This document shows, one piece after another, positions 1 through 9,561 of a DNA stretch of 64,000 nt. Both the position numbers and the translations under genes were made by a program. This stretch comes from Parafannyhessea umbonata. Lineage in GTDB: Bacteria; Actinomycetota; Coriobacteriia; Coriobacteriales; Atopobiaceae. The notes under the pieces are model-generated. The model saw only the letters and a program-made list of their open reading frames with translations. It was not told where the DNA came from and made no database searches. Each line of letters starts with the position of its first letter. The first letter of the stretch is position 1. The DNA lies in contig NZ_FOGP01000003.1 in NCBI RefSeq assembly GCF_900111255.1, positions 210,673-274,672 on the forward strand, in the 5' to 3' direction.

Positions 1-1012
1 CGTTGGTCTCCGCGTCCCCTCCCATGAGGGTGAAGTCTCGCGCGATGACGCCGTAGTACACGCCTCCCTTCAGGATGGAGTTGTACGTGTCGCTTCCGGG
101 AGCCGAGAAGCCCTTGGCCTCGATCTTGTACTCCTGCCCCGCCTTCGCGTCTCCCTGGGGCAGCGTCAGGACGTACCTGTTGCTCAGCACGTCTCCCGTA
201 GAGTACCTGGCCTCGTTTTGGTCGTACTTGTGCTCCGCCCTCAGGTCGCTTCCCGTGAAGAGCGTGACCTTGTACGAGACGTTCGGGTCAATCGAGCCGC
301 CTCCGCCGCCGATCTTGTTGCCGTTCTGGTCGCGCAGCTCGTCAACGTTTGCACCATACAGGCCGTTTCCGCGATACTCGAGCGGCGCCGTCACGCGGGC
401 GTTGTTCGGACCCTCGATGTAGACGGCAAGCCTCTCGCCAATCTGGTCGTTAGCGGGCTTGCCGTCGGAGTCGGTCAGCTGAAGCGAGAAGTCCAGCTGC
501 CTGCCGTTCGCCGCAGAAAGGTTGTTCGCGCTTGTGGCGAGCGACGTCGCCTCGACGCCGTCCTGCACCCGCTCGGCCTCGTGCGTGCTCACGCCGATGC
601 CCATACCGCCCTGAATCTGGCTGGCGCGAACGGTATACACGCCGTCCGCGTCAGGGGCGAGCACCTGCTTGCCGCCATTGACCGAGACCGAGACCTCGTC
701 AAGCTCGCGCCCCTCGTCGGGCGAGACTCTGAACCTGAAGTCTGCGCCAGCGGGAAGCGTCACCTTAGTCGCAGGCGCGCTGATGGTCTGTCCGTTGTAG
801 CTGATGTACGCTCCCTCGAGGCCCAGGGCCACGTCCACGGGTTGGGCTGGCGCCGCAACCGCAACGGGCGCCTCCTCCCTCCCCTCCTCGACAGCGCCAG
901 CCGTCACCGGCATCTGGGTCACCACCATGGCGAATGCAAGAAATGCGGAAAGGGCCCTGCGCCCCATGCTCATGCTGTCCTTCACGTTCGTTCTCTCGAT
1001 TCGAGCTCTCAT
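1..1012 (-). CDS. Secreted surface protein, partial (C-terminus beyond left edge)
   Basis: The reading frame is open from an ATG at 1012 to the left edge, giving about 337 residues. The N-terminus has basic residues followed by a hydrophobic run (ALSAFLAFAMVVTQMPVTAGA), so it looks like a signal peptide with cleavage near the Ala-Gly-Ala. The rest is polar, rich in beta-type sequence, with a Gly-rich loop (GGGGS) and no catalytic motif I recognise. It starts 2 bases after the stop of the surface protein at 1015-3003, so the two are probably co-transcribed. Function is unknown; cell-wall exposure is an inference. The missing C-terminus would show whether it has a sorting signal. Confidence 0.75.
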   Translation of the reverse strand, partial: MRARIERTNVKDSMSMGRRALSAFLAFAMVVTQMPVTAGAVEEGREEAPVAVAAPAQPVDVALGLEGAYISYNGQTISAPATKVTLPAGADFRFRVSPDEGRELDEVSVSVNGGKQVLAPDADGVYTVRASQIQGGMGIGVSTHEAERVQDGVEATSLATSANNLSAANGRQLDFSLQLTDSDGKPANDQIGERLAVYIEGPNNARVTAPLEYRGNGLYGANVDELRDQNGNKIGGGGGSIDPNVSYKVTLFTGSDLRAEHKYDQNEARYSTGDVLSNRYVLTLPQGDAKAGQEYKIEAKGFSAPGSDTYNSILKGGVYYGVIARDFTLMGGDAETN

Positions 1013-1014
1013 AC

Positions 1015-3003
1015 CTAGCGGACCTCGCGTCCGTCTGCGCCATCGTCCTCCGCGCGCCTCCTGCGTCTGCGGAGCACGGCCACAATCACCAGCGCAAGCG
1101 CGGCCGCGCCCGCGATGGCGGCCAGGCACTTCTCCCAAAGGGGCGTCTCTGCTGCCCACGTGCCCGCACCACCCGAGGCGAGCGGCGTCTCGTTGTCGTC
1201 AATGCGCACGGTGTTAAGGTCGTCGCCCTCGCCGTTCACGATTGTCGCGTCACCAAACCCGTTGTCCACCGTCGACAGCTGCTGCCCCGCCGGAGCGCCC
1301 GTCGTGACCGCATCACGCGGCGACGCGGAACGCTGGTCAGACGTGTCCTCGCGTGTTCCGTCGCGTTCGGTTCCCAGGTCGACGTAGGTCGTCCTCCCCG
1401 GAACGAAGTCGAATAGCACATTGGTGATGACGGTGCGCTGGCTTGCACTGTCGTTCACGTCGCGGTAGTAGACGGTGTACGTGGAGCCGGGCGTGTAGTA
1501 GCCGGTCCTGACGCCACCCTCCTGCCCGTCGAGTCGGACGTAGCTCTTCGGCCCGACGGTCAGGCTTGCTGGCGTATCGATGACGACGTCCTCGCGCATG
1601 TCGGCGCTCAGCGTGCGGTTGTCCTCGCCAATCTGCTCCCCCGTCGCAACGTCGACGTACCTGACCGTAACGGCGCGGTCCGAACGGTCGACCTTGGTCC
1701 CCCTTGGGGCGTAGTAGACATATGTGACGGGGCCGCTCTGGCCCCACACGTAGCTGAAGTCGCTACCGTTGACGGGAGACCAAGTCTTGCCGTCAACGTC
1801 CATGTTGCCAGCGTAGTAGCTCGCCGGACAAGAAGCCCCGTTGGACGGGCCAACCTCGACGCGCTCCATGCCGAGCACCCTGCCCGACCCCTCCTGGGTG
1901 GCATCGATCTTGACGATCTGCCAGTAGGTCTTGCCCTGCACGCGGCGATAGCGCACGTCAAAGGTGCGCTGCCCGTCTTGCACGCCCTCGTCACCGGGGG
2001 CAAGCGAAAGCGTCGCGTCGCCGTCAAGCTCGTACGCCTCGATCACGCCGTCGCGGTCGGCATCCTTGTAGAGCGCGGGCGGATTGGCGTAGATGACGTC
2101 GCCAGCAACCGAGACGCTGTCGCAGGCAAGCACGTTGCCCCGTTCGTCGACCATGCGAATCTTCGCAGTATAGAACCCCTGCTTCCCGGCAAGGCCGTCA
2201 CTCACCTTCTTGCAGCGCACCGTAAAGTCGCGCTGCCCAGGGTTCGCGGCGTCGAGCGTCTTGTTAAAGAAGACCGTGCGGTAATAGCCGCCATTGTCGG
2301 CCTTGATGATCTGAGGCACCTCGACCGAGCGATGCTCGCCCCAGGCGACGTCACCTATGCCCTGGACAAGAAGCCTTTCTCCGCTGTCATCCACATACGT
2401 AATCGAGCCAGACTCCACCTCGTGACCATCGTTTTGCGCCTTGTATCGATACGCAGAAGAGGCCGTGCAGCCTCCGTCGAGTTCGTAGGTGTCGCTGCCA
2501 TACGAGATCGTCTTGGGCGCCGCAAACGCGCGCTGCTCGGATCCGATGGTCCTCCAGGCAATGAGACGCTTCCCAGCAACGCCATCCAGCTCCGCATAGA
2601 CCGGCTCCACCCTTCCGCGGTAGAGAAGGGCGTGCTCGTCAAAGTCGGAATAGGCGCTTATCTCGTAGCTTGCCGAGGGGTCGATTGCGCCGAAGTCCGC
2701 AGACACGATTCCGGTGACCCCTCCGTCGGAAGACGCAAGCCCGTCGTTCGAGAGAGTGTACGCAAGATGGTCGGCGAAGAGCTTGCCGTCTTTGGTAACC
2801 GAGCAGTACACCGTATCGCCGACGCTTCCGTCCACCGAGAGGACATCGATCGAGGTGCCGCTCTGTACAAGCGCATAGCAGTCGTTGCCCGTGACGCTCA
2901 GCGCCAGGGCGCTCGTCGGGACGCACAGGAGCCCCAGTCCCAGGGAAGCCGCACATGCACCTGTCAGCGCAACGCCCCTAAACCGCATTCCGCGTAGTTG
3001 CAT
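1015..3003 (-). CDS. Cell-surface protein with MucBP-like region and C-terminal membrane anchor
   Basis: About 662 residues. I chose the ATG at 3003 because it is followed directly by a signal peptide (MQLRGMRFRGVALTGACAAS...); the longer open frame to 3378 runs through the terminator of rplX and is not coding. A GTG 10 codons upstream is an alternative start. The C-terminal half has MucBP-like sequence (AVTVRYVDVATGEQIGED, then a YYTPGSTYTVYYRD strand). Near residues 604-609 is NETPLA, followed by a hydrophobic segment and a poly-Arg tail (LRRRRRR), the layout of a sortase substrate but without LPxTG. It probably acts in adhesion or surface display. Confidence 0.82.
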   Translation of the reverse strand: MQLRGMRFRGVALTGACAASLGLGLLCVPTSALALSVTGNDCYALVQSGTSIDVLSVDGSVGDTVYCSVTKDGKLFADHLAYTLSNDGLASSDGGVTGIVSADFGAIDPSASYEISAYSDFDEHALLYRGRVEPVYAELDGVAGKRLIAWRTIGSEQRAFAAPKTISYGSDTYELDGGCTASSAYRYKAQNDGHEVESGSITYVDDSGERLLVQGIGDVAWGEHRSVEVPQIIKADNGGYYRTVFFNKTLDAANPGQRDFTVRCKKVSDGLAGKQGFYTAKIRMVDERGNVLACDSVSVAGDVIYANPPALYKDADRDGVIEAYELDGDATLSLAPGDEGVQDGQRTFDVRYRRVQGKTYWQIVKIDATQEGSGRVLGMERVEVGPSNGASCPASYYAGNMDVDGKTWSPVNGSDFSYVWGQSGPVTYVYYAPRGTKVDRSDRAVTVRYVDVATGEQIGEDNRTLSADMREDVVIDTPASLTVGPKSYVRLDGQEGGVRTGYYTPGSTYTVYYRDVNDSASQRTVITNVLFDFVPGRTTYVDLGTERDGTREDTSDQRSASPRDAVTTGAPAGQQLSTVDNGFGDATIVNGEGDDLNTVRIDDNETPLASGGAGTWAAETPLWEKCLAAIAGAAALALVIVAVLRRRRRRAEDDGADGREVR

Positions 3004-3180
3004 TCGATTAATTTCTGCATTGCGCACGTTCACTGCGCCGCCTCGCTTACCGAATATATATTGACAGTTTTGACCATAAATGACCTTTGTCAGTCTATCC
3101 CAGTCAACGCCTGGACCGTAACGTCTACCGGAGTCAAAACGTTTTTTCGCGCAAGCATCAAATTGACAGCCTCGCGACAT

Positions 3181-3218
3181 GAAAAAAGAGGCCCATCCCC
3201 TTACGGGAACGAGCCTCT
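3181..3218 (-). terminator. Rho-independent terminator after rplX
   Basis: Read on the minus strand, AGAGGC and GCCTCT pair around an inner CCC/GGG stem and are followed by a run of six T. It lies about 20 bases past the rplX stop and ends the ribosomal protein operon here. Confidence 0.88.
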
Positions 3219-3238
3219 GAAAGTCGTCTAAGCAAAAC

Positions 3239-3553
3239 TTAGAACTTGGCGCCGCACTTCTTGCAGACGCGGACCTTCTTGCCGTCCTCGACGTCGTGGC
3301 CGACACGAGTGGCCTTGCCGCAGCTGGGGCAGACGAGAGCAACGTTGGAGACGTCGATTGCAGCCTCCTTCTCGACAATGCCGCCCTGCTGGCTGGCCTG
3401 GGTCGGGCGCTGGGCCTTCTTCACGACTGCAACGCCGCGAACGATGACCTTACCCTCAGCGGGAAGGGCAGCAATGACCTCGGACTGAGTGCCCTTGTCC
3501 TTGCCGGACAGGACCTCGACCTGGTCTCCCTTCTTAACATTCATCTTTGCCAT
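3239..3553 (-). CDS. rplX: 50S ribosomal protein L24
   Basis: 104 residues, normal length. The N-terminus has the KOW-type sequence ([17 protein letters not shown]) that starts 23S rRNA assembly. The C-terminal part carries CPSC and CKKC, a zinc-binding C+ form of L24. It is the last gene of the ribosomal block here. In most bacteria rplE follows directly, but in this window a terminator and surface-protein genes follow. Confidence 0.97.
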   Translation of the reverse strand: MAKMNVKKGDQVEVLSGKDKGTQSEVIAALPAEGKVIVRGVAVVKKAQRPTQASQQGGIVEKEAAIDVSNVALVCPSCGKATRVGHDVEDGKKVRVCKKCGAKF

Positions 3554-3567
3554 GAGTGTCTCTCTCC

Positions 3568-3936
3568 CTACAGCGTCTCGGGTGCGAGCGAGACGATCTT
3601 CATGTACTTGTGGTCGCGCAGCTCGCGAGCGACGGGCCCGAAAATACGGGTGCCCTTGGGCTCGCCTTCCTTGTCGACCAGAACGCAGGCGTTCTGGTCG
3701 AACTTGATGTAGCTGCCGTCCTTACGACGGGACTCCTTGACCGTGCGAACGACAACGCAGCGAACGACGTCGCCCTTCTTCACGGAGCCGCCCGGCGTAG
3801 CCTCCTGCACGGCGCACATGATGACGTCGCCGAGGCCCGCGTAACGGCGCTTGGAGCCACCCATGACCTTGATGCACTTCACGCGCTTCGCGCCGCTGTT
3901 GTCAGCGACGTTGAGCATGGTCTCCATCTGAATCAT
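3568..3936 (-). CDS. rplN: 50S ribosomal protein L14
   Basis: 122 residues, the standard length. It begins [19 protein letters not shown], the conserved L14 start, and contains the GSVKKGDVV and KFDQNACVL stretches. L14 sits at the subunit interface on helix 95 of 23S rRNA. It lies 14 bases upstream of rplX in the same operon. Confidence 0.98.
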   Translation of the reverse strand: MIQMETMLNVADNSGAKRVKCIKVMGGSKRRYAGLGDVIMCAVQEATPGGSVKKGDVVRCVVVRTVKESRRKDGSYIKFDQNACVLVDKEGEPKGTRIFGPVARELRDHKYMKIVSLAPETL

Positions 3937-4016
3937 TACAGTTCCTCCGAACGGGTTCCCCTAAGAGGTGCGGTCACACGAGCGCCGCACGTTAGGGAAT
4001 GGGGTGAATACGATCG

Positions 4017-4283
4017 TTACTTGGCCTTCTCCACGATCTCCACGACGCGCCAACGCTTGGTCTTGGACATCGGACGGGTCTCCATGACGCGAACGGTGTC
4101 ACCAAGACCGCACTCGTTCTTCTCGTCGTGGCAGTGGAGCTTCTTGTGGATGGTCATCATCTTGCCGTACTTGGGGTGGTGCTTACGGTAAGTGATCTGA
4201 ACGGTGATGGTCTTGTCGCCGGAGAGGGAGATGACCTCACCGGTGCGGACCTTACGCGCGTTCCTGCTTTCGGTATCTGCCAT
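4017..4283 (-). CDS. rpsQ: 30S ribosomal protein S17
   Basis: 88 residues. It has the OB-fold pattern of S17, with [16 protein letters not shown] at the start and [27 protein letters not shown] near the end. S17 is a primary 16S rRNA-binding protein. It lies between rpmC and rplN in the usual order, with an 80-base gap before rplN in which I see no gene. Confidence 0.97.
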   Translation of the reverse strand: MADTESRNARKVRTGEVISLSGDKTITVQITYRKHHPKYGKMMTIHKKLHCHDEKNECGLGDTVRVMETRPMSKTKRWRVVEIVEKAK

Positions 4284-4300
4284 TTCTTATCTCCTGCGAA

Positions 4301-4516
4301 CTAGTTCTGCGCAGCGGCGTTGTCCGCTGCATTCTTACGAGCGCGCATCTCGGTCTGGATGCGAGCGATGTCGCGCTTGACGAGGGTCACGCGGGCCGTG
4401 TTGTCGAGCTGGCTGGTAGCCATCTGGAAGCGGAGGTTGAAGAGCTCCGCGCGGCCGTCCTCGAGCTTCTGGGCAAGCTCCTCGTCGGAAAGCTCACGAA
4501 TGTCCTGGTACTTCAT
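4301..4516 (-). CDS. rpmC: 50S ribosomal protein L29
   Basis: 71 residues with the helical-hairpin pattern of L29 (MKYQDIRELSDEELAQKLED, then LFNLRFQMATSQL). L29 helps form the peptide exit tunnel rim. A short Ala/Asn-rich tail (NAADNAAAQN) follows the conserved core. The gene lies 6 bases after rplP. Confidence 0.97.
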   Translation of the reverse strand: MKYQDIRELSDEELAQKLEDGRAELFNLRFQMATSQLDNTARVTLVKRDIARIQTEMRARKNAADNAAAQN

Positions 4517-4522
4517 AGTTGG

Positions 4523-4947
4523 TTACTCCTCCACGTCCGACTTGGCGCGGGTCACGATCTTGGTCTTGATCGGGAGCTTGTGCTGAGCAAGGCGCAAGGC
4601 CTCCTTGGCAACGGACTCCTCGACACCACCAAGCTCGAACATGATGCGGCCGGGCTTGACGACAGCCACCCACTCCTCGGGATTACCCTTACCGGAACCC
4701 ATGCGGGTCTCAGCGGGCTTCTTGGTGATGGGCTTGTCCGGGAAGATGGTGATCCAGACCTTGCCGCCACGCTTCATCTCACGAGTCATGGCGATACGAG
4801 CGGCCTCGATCTGACGGTTGGTGATCCAGTGAGCCTCAAGGGCGACGAGACCGTACTCACCGAAGTGGAGCTCGGTGTTGCCCTTTGCGTGGCCCTTCAT
4901 GGAGCCACGCTGGACCTTGCGGTGAAGAACGCGCTTAGGTGCGAGCA

Positions 4948-4948
<1 letters not shown>
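4523..4948 (-). CDS. rplP: 50S ribosomal protein L16
   Basis: 141 residues, beginning [15 protein letters not shown] as L16 does, with the conserved GEYGLVALE and [19 protein letters not shown] stretches. L16 organises the A-site region of the 50S subunit. Its ATG overlaps the rpsC stop by one base (TAATG), suggesting translational coupling. Confidence 0.98.
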
Positions 4949-5661
<713 letters not shown>

Positions 5662-5668
5662 TCTTCCC

Positions 5669-6022
5669 CTACGCCTCCTTTCCAGGTGCAACGACGACAG
5701 TGATGTGGCTCGTGCGCTTGTTGATGCGCGAAGCGGAGCCCTTGGCGCGAGGACGGATGCGCTTGAGCGTGGGACCCTCGTCGACGTAGGCGTACTTCAC
5801 CACAAGGTTGTCAGCGCGGAGGTTGTTGTTGTTCTCGGCGTTGGCAACGGCAGAGCGCAGGACCTTGGCGACCGGCTCAGCGGCAGCGCGGGTGGAGAAC
5901 TGAAGAACCTCGAGCGCCTTATCAACGGACTTGTTACGAATCTGGTCGACGACCATGCGGACCTTACGCGGCGCCATGCGCACGTACTTCGCGGTGGCCT
6001 TGACCTCAGTGTTGTTAGCCAT
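5669..6022 (-). CDS. rplV: 50S ribosomal protein L22
   Basis: 117 residues. The globular part ([20 protein letters not shown]) and the beta-hairpin that lines the exit tunnel ([28 protein letters not shown]) are both conserved. No insertion or deletion of the kind linked to macrolide resistance is obvious in the hairpin. Confidence 0.98.
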   Translation of the reverse strand: MANNTEVKATAKYVRMAPRKVRMVVDQIRNKSVDKALEVLQFSTRAAAEPVAKVLRSAVANAENNNNLRADNLVVKYAYVDEGPTLKRIRPRAKGSASRINKRTSHITVVVAPGKEA

Positions 6023-6039
6023 TTACTCCATACCCCCTG

Positions 6040-6300
6040 TTATGCCTGCTTGTGGCCGCGGAAGGTGCGCGTGGGAGAGAACTCGCCAAGCTTGTGACCA
6101 ACCATGGACTCAGTGACGTATACGGGGACGTGCTTGCGGCCGTCGTGGACAGCGATCGTGTGACCGACCATCTCGGGGAAGATGGTGGAAGAACGCGACC
6201 AAGTCTTGATGACGTCCTTGGTACCAGCCTCGTTCTGAGCGGCGACACGCGCAAGGAGGCGAGTCTCCACAAACGGGCCCTTCTTGAGACTTCTGCTCAT
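6040..6300 (-). CDS. rpsS: 30S ribosomal protein S19
   Basis: 86 residues, normal length, with the typical start [12 protein letters not shown] and the 16S-binding core ([21 protein letters not shown], then [15 protein letters not shown]). S19 sits in the 30S head and contacts S13. It lies between rplB and rplV as in other bacteria. Confidence 0.98.
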   Translation of the reverse strand: MSRSLKKGPFVETRLLARVAAQNEAGTKDVIKTWSRSSTIFPEMVGHTIAVHDGRKHVPVYVTESMVGHKLGEFSPTRTFRGHKQA

Positions 6301-6327
6301 TCTTGGAATCTCCTATTCGTGTTCCGA

Positions 6328-7164
<837 letters not shown>

Positions 7165-7267
7165 TACTTCATTCCCTTTCTGTTCCGTTGGCCATCTCGC
7201 TCAGGGAGTGGCGAGACGACACCGGATTACCACGGTACCGCGCGTATCCATCACGTGCGGCATAACA

Positions 7268-7294
7268 GCCCGGCCTCCCAAAGGAGGCTCGGGC
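7268..7294 (-). promoter_or_regulatory. Hairpin between rplW and rplB
   Basis: On the minus strand GCCCG-A-GCCTCC pairs with GGAGGC-CGGGC around a short loop, just after the rplW stop. There is no T run, so it is not a standard terminator. It may be an RNA processing or stability element that changes the expression of rplB and the downstream genes. Confidence 0.5.
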
Positions 7295-7301
7295 GGCTTA
7301 A

Positions 7302-7607
7302 CTACTCCTCAGCAGCTGCCTGCTGGTTGGAGAAGACCTCGATCTGCTCACCCTCAGCGAGAGTGACGACGGCCTTCTTCCAGGTGCGAGTCTTGCCGGT
7401 GACATAGCGCACGCGCTTGTTCTTGGGCTTGACCCACATGGTGTTGACCTTCTTGACGTGCACGTTGAAGAGCTTCTCAACGGCGGAGGCAATCTCCTCC
7501 TTGGGGGCCTTAGCGGAAACCTCGAAGGTGTACTTGCCCTCAGCCATAAGGTCGAAGGAACGCTCGGAGACGACCGGGCGGATGATGACTTCGTAGGCGG
7601 AGTTCAT
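7302..7607 (-). CDS. rplW: 50S ribosomal protein L23
   Basis: 101 residues. Begins NSAYEVIIRPVVSERSFDL, the conserved L23 start, and has the VNTMWVKPKNKRVRY stretch that contacts 23S rRNA. L23 is the docking site for trigger factor and SRP at the tunnel exit. Its start overlaps the rplD stop by one base. The C-terminus (EVFSNQQAAAEE) is a short acidic tail. Confidence 0.98.
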   Translation of the reverse strand: MNSAYEVIIRPVVSERSFDLMAEGKYTFEVSAKAPKEEIASAVEKLFNVHVKKVNTMWVKPKNKRVRYVTGKTRTWKKAVVTLAEGEQIEVFSNQQAAAEE

Positions 7608-8233
7608 TATGCGAGCACCTCCTCGAGCTGCTTGGCAACCGCAGCGGACATGACGAGAGCGCTGTTGTCGATGAGGTTGCGGGTGTTGGCCTCGGAAACG
7701 CCAATGACGTTGACCTTCGGGAGGTTCCTGAAGGCAAGGTAGGTCTGGACGTCGTCGTCGGCAACGACAACGGTGACACGCTTGTCAGCGACGCCCAGGG
7801 CAACGAGGACAGCCTTGGCCTGCTTGGTCTTGCCCTCCTCGAGCTTCAGCTCATCCAGGAGGAAGAGCTGGGAGTCAGCGAGCTTGCCGGAGAGGACGGA
7901 GCGCATAGCGAGCTTCTTCTCCTTGTTGTTGCTGCGCTTGGCGTGGCTGTGGGGGTTGGGGCCAAAGACAACGCCGCCGCCAGCCCACTGAGGCGCACGG
8001 ATGGTGCCCTGACGAGCACGGCCGGTACCCTTCTGGCGGAATGGCTTGACGCCGCCGCCGGAGACCGCAGAGCGGTTCTTGGTGGAGTGCGTGCCCTGGC
8101 GCATGCATGCCTCATAGGCAACAACGACCTGGTGCACGACCGGGATGTTCGGCTCGATGCCGAAGACGTCAGAGGAGAGCTCGACCGTACCGGCCGCCTT
8201 TCCCTCAACGTTCTTAAGATCGATCTTGGACAT
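7607..8233 (-). CDS. rplD: 50S ribosomal protein L4
   Basis: 208 residues. The conserved tunnel loop is present (GGGVKPFRQKGTGRARQGTIRAPQW), which contacts 23S rRNA near the macrolide site. In Escherichia coli L4 represses the S10 operon; whether it does so here is unknown, though the rplC leader is structured. It lies 43 bases after rplC. Confidence 0.98.
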   Translation of the reverse strand: MSKIDLKNVEGKAAGTVELSSDVFGIEPNIPVVHQVVVAYEACMRQGTHSTKNRSAVSGGGVKPFRQKGTGRARQGTIRAPQWAGGGVVFGPNPHSHAKRSNNKEKKLAMRSVLSGKLADSQLFLLDELKLEEGKTKQAKAVLVALGVADKRVTVVVADDDVQTYLAFRNLPKVNVIGVSEANTRNLIDNSALVMSAAVAKQLEEVLA

Positions 8234-8276
8234 TAGTCCTCCTTATAGACCTAAAGGATTGTTTTCCAACGGGCCC

Positions 8277-8897
8277 TTAGGCCATGCGGATGGAGACGAG
8301 GGCGTTCTTGCCGCCGGGGATTGCACCCTTGATGAGCATGAGGTTCTGCTCAGCATCGACGCGAACGAGCTTGAGGTTCTTGACGGTGACGCGCTCATCG
8401 CCCATGTGGCCTGCCATGTGGAGGCCCTTGCGGACGCGAGCGGGGTACGCGCACTGGCCGATGGAGCCCGGGCGACGCTGGTTGCGAGAGCCGTGGGTCA
8501 TGGGGCCACGCGAGAAGTTCCAGCGCTTGATGGTGCCCTGGAAGCCCTTGCCCTTGGAGGTGCCGGTGACGTCGACGGTCGTGACGTCGGCGAAGTCGGC
8601 AACAGTGACGACGTCGCCAGTGTTGTGCTCCTCGCCCTCAGCAACGCGGACCTCGCGAAGGTAGCGCATGGGCTCGACGCCAGCCTTGGCAAAGTGACCC
8701 GCCATGGGCTTGTTGACGTGCTTGGACGTGATGTCTCCGAAGCCAAGCTGAACGGCGTCGTAGCCGTCGGTTGCCTTCGTCTTGACCTGCGAGACGGTGC
8801 AGGGGCCGGCCTGGACGACGGTGACGGGGACGACGTTGTCGTTCTCATCCCACACCTGCGTCATCCCGATCTTACGGCCGAGAATCATGCTGACCAT
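8277..8897 (-). CDS. rplC: 50S ribosomal protein L3
   Basis: 206 residues from the ATG at 8897 (MVSMILGRKIGMTQVW), chosen because AAAGGA lies six bases upstream and the conserved L3 start follows; an open frame to 9005 has no L3 homology. The conserved loop reaching the peptidyl transferase centre is present (THGSRNQRRPGSIGQCAYPARVRKG). It is the first gene of this operon, because rpsJ upstream is closed by its own terminator. Confidence 0.96.
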   Translation of the reverse strand: MVSMILGRKIGMTQVWDENDNVVPVTVVQAGPCTVSQVKTKATDGYDAVQLGFGDITSKHVNKPMAGHFAKAGVEPMRYLREVRVAEGEEHNTGDVVTVADFADVTTVDVTGTSKGKGFQGTIKRWNFSRGPMTHGSRNQRRPGSIGQCAYPARVRKGLHMAGHMGDERVTVKNLKLVRVDAEQNLMLIKGAIPGGKNALVSIRMA

Positions 8898-9152
8898 TCC
8901 TGGTCCTTTCCTTAGGTGGTCATGGGACCAAAGGAGCGCGTCCTGCGCTCTCCCCCAGCGGACCACATCTGACGTGTGCCTCACCCTCATGCTTCTTGCC
9001 GGCATCCACGGGCAGGTACCGACTCACAGGTGTCGGCAAGTGGATAGACGCAGCAATCCCCATAAAAGTGCAGCCTGAATAGTGTACACGCACGGCACCG
9101 TGGCTTGGCTCACTAGTTTTCATCTCACAATCCCTGCAAATTCGGCAAACGT
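8898..9152 (-). promoter_or_regulatory. Leader region of the rplC operon
   Basis: This 255-base stretch between the rpsJ terminator and rplC has no coding potential. On the minus strand CTTGCCG (9040-9034) pairs with CGGCAAG (9001-8995), and an alternative inner stem CCGAC/GTCGG uses 9036-9032 and 9023-9019, so the two stems compete for the same bases. A possible -10 (TACACT) lies near 9080 but I see no good -35. It probably holds the operon promoter and a regulatory RNA fold. Confidence 0.5.
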
Positions 9153-9181
9153 AAAAAGGACCCCTCCGAGCGGAGGGGTCC
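9153..9181 (-). terminator. Rho-independent terminator after rpsJ
   Basis: On the minus strand GGACCCCTCC pairs perfectly with GGAGGGGTCC around a short loop and is followed by five T. It separates the str operon from the rplC operon. Confidence 0.93.
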
Positions 9182-9204
9182 AAATATACGCTGCTGAGAA
9201 GAGC

Positions 9205-9528
9205 TTAGAGCTTGATCTCGATGTCAACGCCCGCGGGAAGGTCGAGACGCATGAGCGAGTCGACGGTCGAGGAGCTGGGGTCGAGGATGTCGATCAGACG
9301 CTTGTGGGTGCGCATCTCGAACTCCTCACGGCTGTCCTTGTCCTTGTGCGGCGAGCGAATGACCGTGTAGAGGTTGCGCTCGGTAGGCAGAGGAATAGGG
9401 CCGGAGACGCGGGCACCGGTCTTCTGAGCGGTGTCGACGATGAGCTTCGCGGACTGGTCGATGACCTCGTGATCGTAGCCCTTGAGGCGGATCCTGATCT
9501 TCTGGCTTGACACTTGAAATACCTCCAT
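9205..9528 (-). CDS. rpsJ: 30S ribosomal protein S10 (NusE)
   Basis: 107 residues. The core is conserved ([25 protein letters not shown] and [31 protein letters not shown]). S10 is also NusE, partner of NusB and NusG in antitermination and transcription-translation coupling. It is the last gene of rpsL-rpsG-fusA-rpsJ and is closed by a terminator, so it is transcribed apart from rplC, unlike the classical S10 operon. Confidence 0.97.
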   Translation of the reverse strand: MEVFQVSSQKIRIRLKGYDHEVIDQSAKLIVDTAQKTGARVSGPIPLPTERNLYTVIRSPHKDKDSREEFEMRTHKRLIDILDPSSSTVDSLMRLDLPAGVDIEIKL

Positions 9529-9561
9529 TGAATGGCAGTTGGCTGCCGATGACCACTTTAC

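Noticed and set aside
3060..3150. Promoter for the surface-protein genes from TTGAC-like and TATATT-like elements
   Set aside because: Several partial matches (GTCAAAAC, TTGACT, TATATATT) exist but none with proper spacing, so no call was made.
3004..3378. N-terminal extension of the surface protein frame
   Set aside because: It runs through the rplX terminator and part of rplX; a signal peptide starts at 3003.
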